DNA of 32,118 bases, from positions 1 through 32,118 of the forward strand of contig JASHOX010000093.1 of NCBI GenBank assembly GCA_030038415.1. The letters run 5' to 3'. Shown here piece after piece: positions 30,871 to 32,118 of this stretch. The position numbers and the translations under genes were made by a program. The notes beneath the pieces are model-generated. The model was not told the origin of the DNA. It made no database searches and worked only from the letters and a program-made list of their open reading frames with translations. Origin of the DNA: Xanthobacteraceae bacterium. Its GTDB lineage: Bacteria > Pseudomonadota > Alphaproteobacteria > Rhizobiales > Xanthobacteraceae. Numbering within the stretch: the stretch's first letter is position 1; each line of letters begins with the position of its first letter.

Positions 30871-32118
30871 CTACTCCGCCGCCAGCTGCACTTCCGGCGC
30901 CGCAGCGCGGACTTCGGCGTCCACGGTGTTCTCGTATTTGGTGAAGTTCTTCTGGAACATGCCGACCAGCTTGCGCGCGGTCTCGTCGAACGCGGCTTTG
31001 TCCTTCCAGGTCTTCACCGGATAAAGAATGTGCGGCTCGATGCCTGGCACCGAGGTCGGCACCGCGAAGCCGAAATACGGATCGGTGCGGTAGCTCGCGC
31101 TTTTCAGCGAGCCGTCGAGCGCGCCGGTGACCAGCGCCCGGGTGACCTTGATCGGCATGCGCCGGCCGACACCGTAGATGCCGCCGGTCCAGCCGGAATT
31201 GACCAGCCAGCAGTCGACCTTGTGCTTGGCGATATAATCGCGAAGGAGGCGGCCGTACTCCGCGGGCGGCCGCGGCAGGAACGGCGCGCCGAAGCAGGTC
31301 GAGAATTCCGGCTCGACGCCGACCAGGCCCTTTTCGGTGCCGGCGACTTTGGCGGTATAGCCGGACAGGAAGTGATACATCGCCTGCGCCGGATTAAGCT
31401 TGGCGATCGGCGGCATGACGCCGAAGGCGTCGGCGGTCAGGAAGATGATGTTCTTCGGATGGCCGGCAATGCCGGTGCGCGACGCGCTCGGGATGAAGTC
31501 TAGCGGATAGGCCGAGCGCGTGTTCTCGGTCTTCTTGTCGCTGTCGTAATCCGGAATGCGCGTGAGCGGATCGAACACGACATTTTCCAGGACGGCGCCG
31601 AAGCGGTTGGTGGCGTCCCAAATCTGCGGCTCGGCCTCGGCCGAAAGCTTGATGCATTTGGCGTAGCAGCCGCCCTCGAAATTGAAGATGCCTTCGGGCG
31701 ACCAGCCGGTTTCGTCGTCGCCGATCAGGGTGCGGTTCGGGTCGGTGGAGAGCGTCGTTTTGCCGGTGCCGGACAGGCCGAAGAACAGCGCGCTGTCGCC
31801 GTTTTTGCCGACATTGGCCGAGCAGTGCATCGGCATCACGCCTTGCGCCGGCAGATAGAAGTTCAGCGTGGTGAACACCGACTTCTTCATCTCGCCGGCA
31901 TAAGAAGACCCGCAGATCAGTACGATCTTGCGGGTGAAATCGATCGCCACCATCGTATCGGAGCCGTCGCGGCCGCCGTGCCGTTTGGCGTCCGGTTTGA
32001 ATGACGGCATGTCGACGATGGTCATGTCCGGAACGTAGTCTTCGAGCTCGACGTCGTTGGGACGGATCAAAAGCTGGCGGATGAACAGCGAGTGCCAGGC
32101 GTATTCAGTGAATACCCG
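30871..32118 (-). CDS. pckA: Phosphoenolpyruvate carboxykinase (ATP), C-terminal 415 residues (runs off right edge)
   Basis: PckA converts oxaloacetate plus ATP to phosphoenolpyruvate, the entry step of gluconeogenesis during growth on organic acids. The visible part begins in [20 protein letters not shown], a highly conserved stretch of the ATP-type enzyme. It continues through the kinase-1a P-loop [20 protein letters not shown] and the kinase-2-like [10 protein letters not shown] segment, and ends near the normal C-terminus. Roughly 120 N-terminal residues of a protein of about 535 residues lie beyond the edge. The frame remains open to base 32118, so an internal start at 32070 is wrong. 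In many rhizobia pckA lies next to chvI/chvG, which may sit just outside. Its presence fits an organism feeding on organic and aromatic acids. Confidence 0.97.
   Translation of the reverse strand, partial: RVFTEYAWHSLFIRQLLIRPNDVELEDYVPDMTIVDMPSFKPDAKRHGGRDGSDTMVAIDFTRKIVLICGSSYAGEMKKSVFTTLNFYLPAQGVMPMHCSANVGKNGDSALFFGLSGTGKTTLSTDPNRTLIGDDETGWSPEGIFNFEGGCYAKCIKLSAEAEPQIWDATNRFGAVLENVVFDPLTRIPDYDSDKKTENTRSAYPLDFIPSASRTGIAGHPKNIIFLTADAFGVMPPIAKLNPAQAMYHFLSGYTAKVAGTEKGLVGVEPEFSTCFGAPFLPRPPAEYGRLLRDYIAKHKVDCWLVNSGWTGGIYGVGRRMPIKVTRALVTGALDGSLKSASYRTDPYFGFAVPTSVPGIEPHILYPVKTWKDKAAFDETARKLVGMFQKNFTKYENTVDAEVRAAAPEVQLAAE

Noticed and set aside
1..32118. CRISPR array, insertion sequence, tRNA or prophage
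   Set aside because: No evenly spaced direct repeats, transposase or integrase motifs, or cloverleaf-type sequences were found while reading all gaps.

Overview
The window is high-GC DNA from an alphaproteobacterium, most likely a member of the Hyphomicrobiales (Rhizobiales) close to the Bradyrhizobium/Xanthobacteraceae side. Signs of this are the intergenic palindrome GAGCATGATC...GATCATGCTC, an EcfG-type general-stress promoter, many orphan periplasmic binding proteins beside catabolic enzymes, and an ATP-type pckA at the right edge. No rRNA, tRNA, transposase, phage gene or CRISPR array was seen, and no gene encodes a recognisable transcription regulator. The sequence reads as ordinary chromosome with tightly packed genes.

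Layout. (1) 1-6216 is a catabolic block. On the minus strand it runs acyl-CoA ligase, enoyl-CoA hydratase, Leu/Ile/Val-type binding protein, fumarylacetoacetate-hydrolase-family enzyme and the start of a phytanoyl-CoA-dioxygenase-like protein. An FAD monooxygenase diverges from it. Together they look like import, hydroxylation, CoA activation and hydrolytic cleavage of an organic acid of unknown identity. (2) 6217-7711 holds a DUF2189 membrane protein and a small secreted Gly/Tyr/His-rich protein with a strong terminator, an EcfG-like promoter and an inverted repeat over its ribosome binding site. (3) 7845-12124 is a two-gene RND efflux operon (adaptor then pump) without an outer-membrane channel.

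(4) 12323-22607 is a polysaccharide locus of the Wzx/Wzy type. It is built as four two-gene units in alternating orientation: glycosyltransferase plus CE4 deacetylase, flippase plus WecG/TagA-type transferase, glycosyltransferase plus GH5-like hydrolase, and polysaccharide co-polymerase plus Wzy-like polymerase. The co-polymerase carries a C-terminal kinase-like domain that has lost its P-loop and tyrosine tail. The gene set resembles holdfast or unipolar-polysaccharide clusters, but the priming transferase and outer-membrane exporter are not in the window.

(5) 22806-23424 contains two small hypothetical proteins. (6) 23522-30738 is a second catabolic region: FAD monooxygenase, Bug-type binding protein, class II aldolase-type decarboxylase/aldolase, alpha/beta hydrolase, a small membrane protein, UbiD-type prenyl-FMN decarboxylase and an aldo/keto reductase. 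(7) 30871 to the end is the C-terminal three quarters of pckA.

The best leads for something not yet described are the pseudokinase-type co-polymerase within the bicistronic polysaccharide locus, and two perfect 10-bp inverted repeats that cover Shine-Dalgarno sequences.
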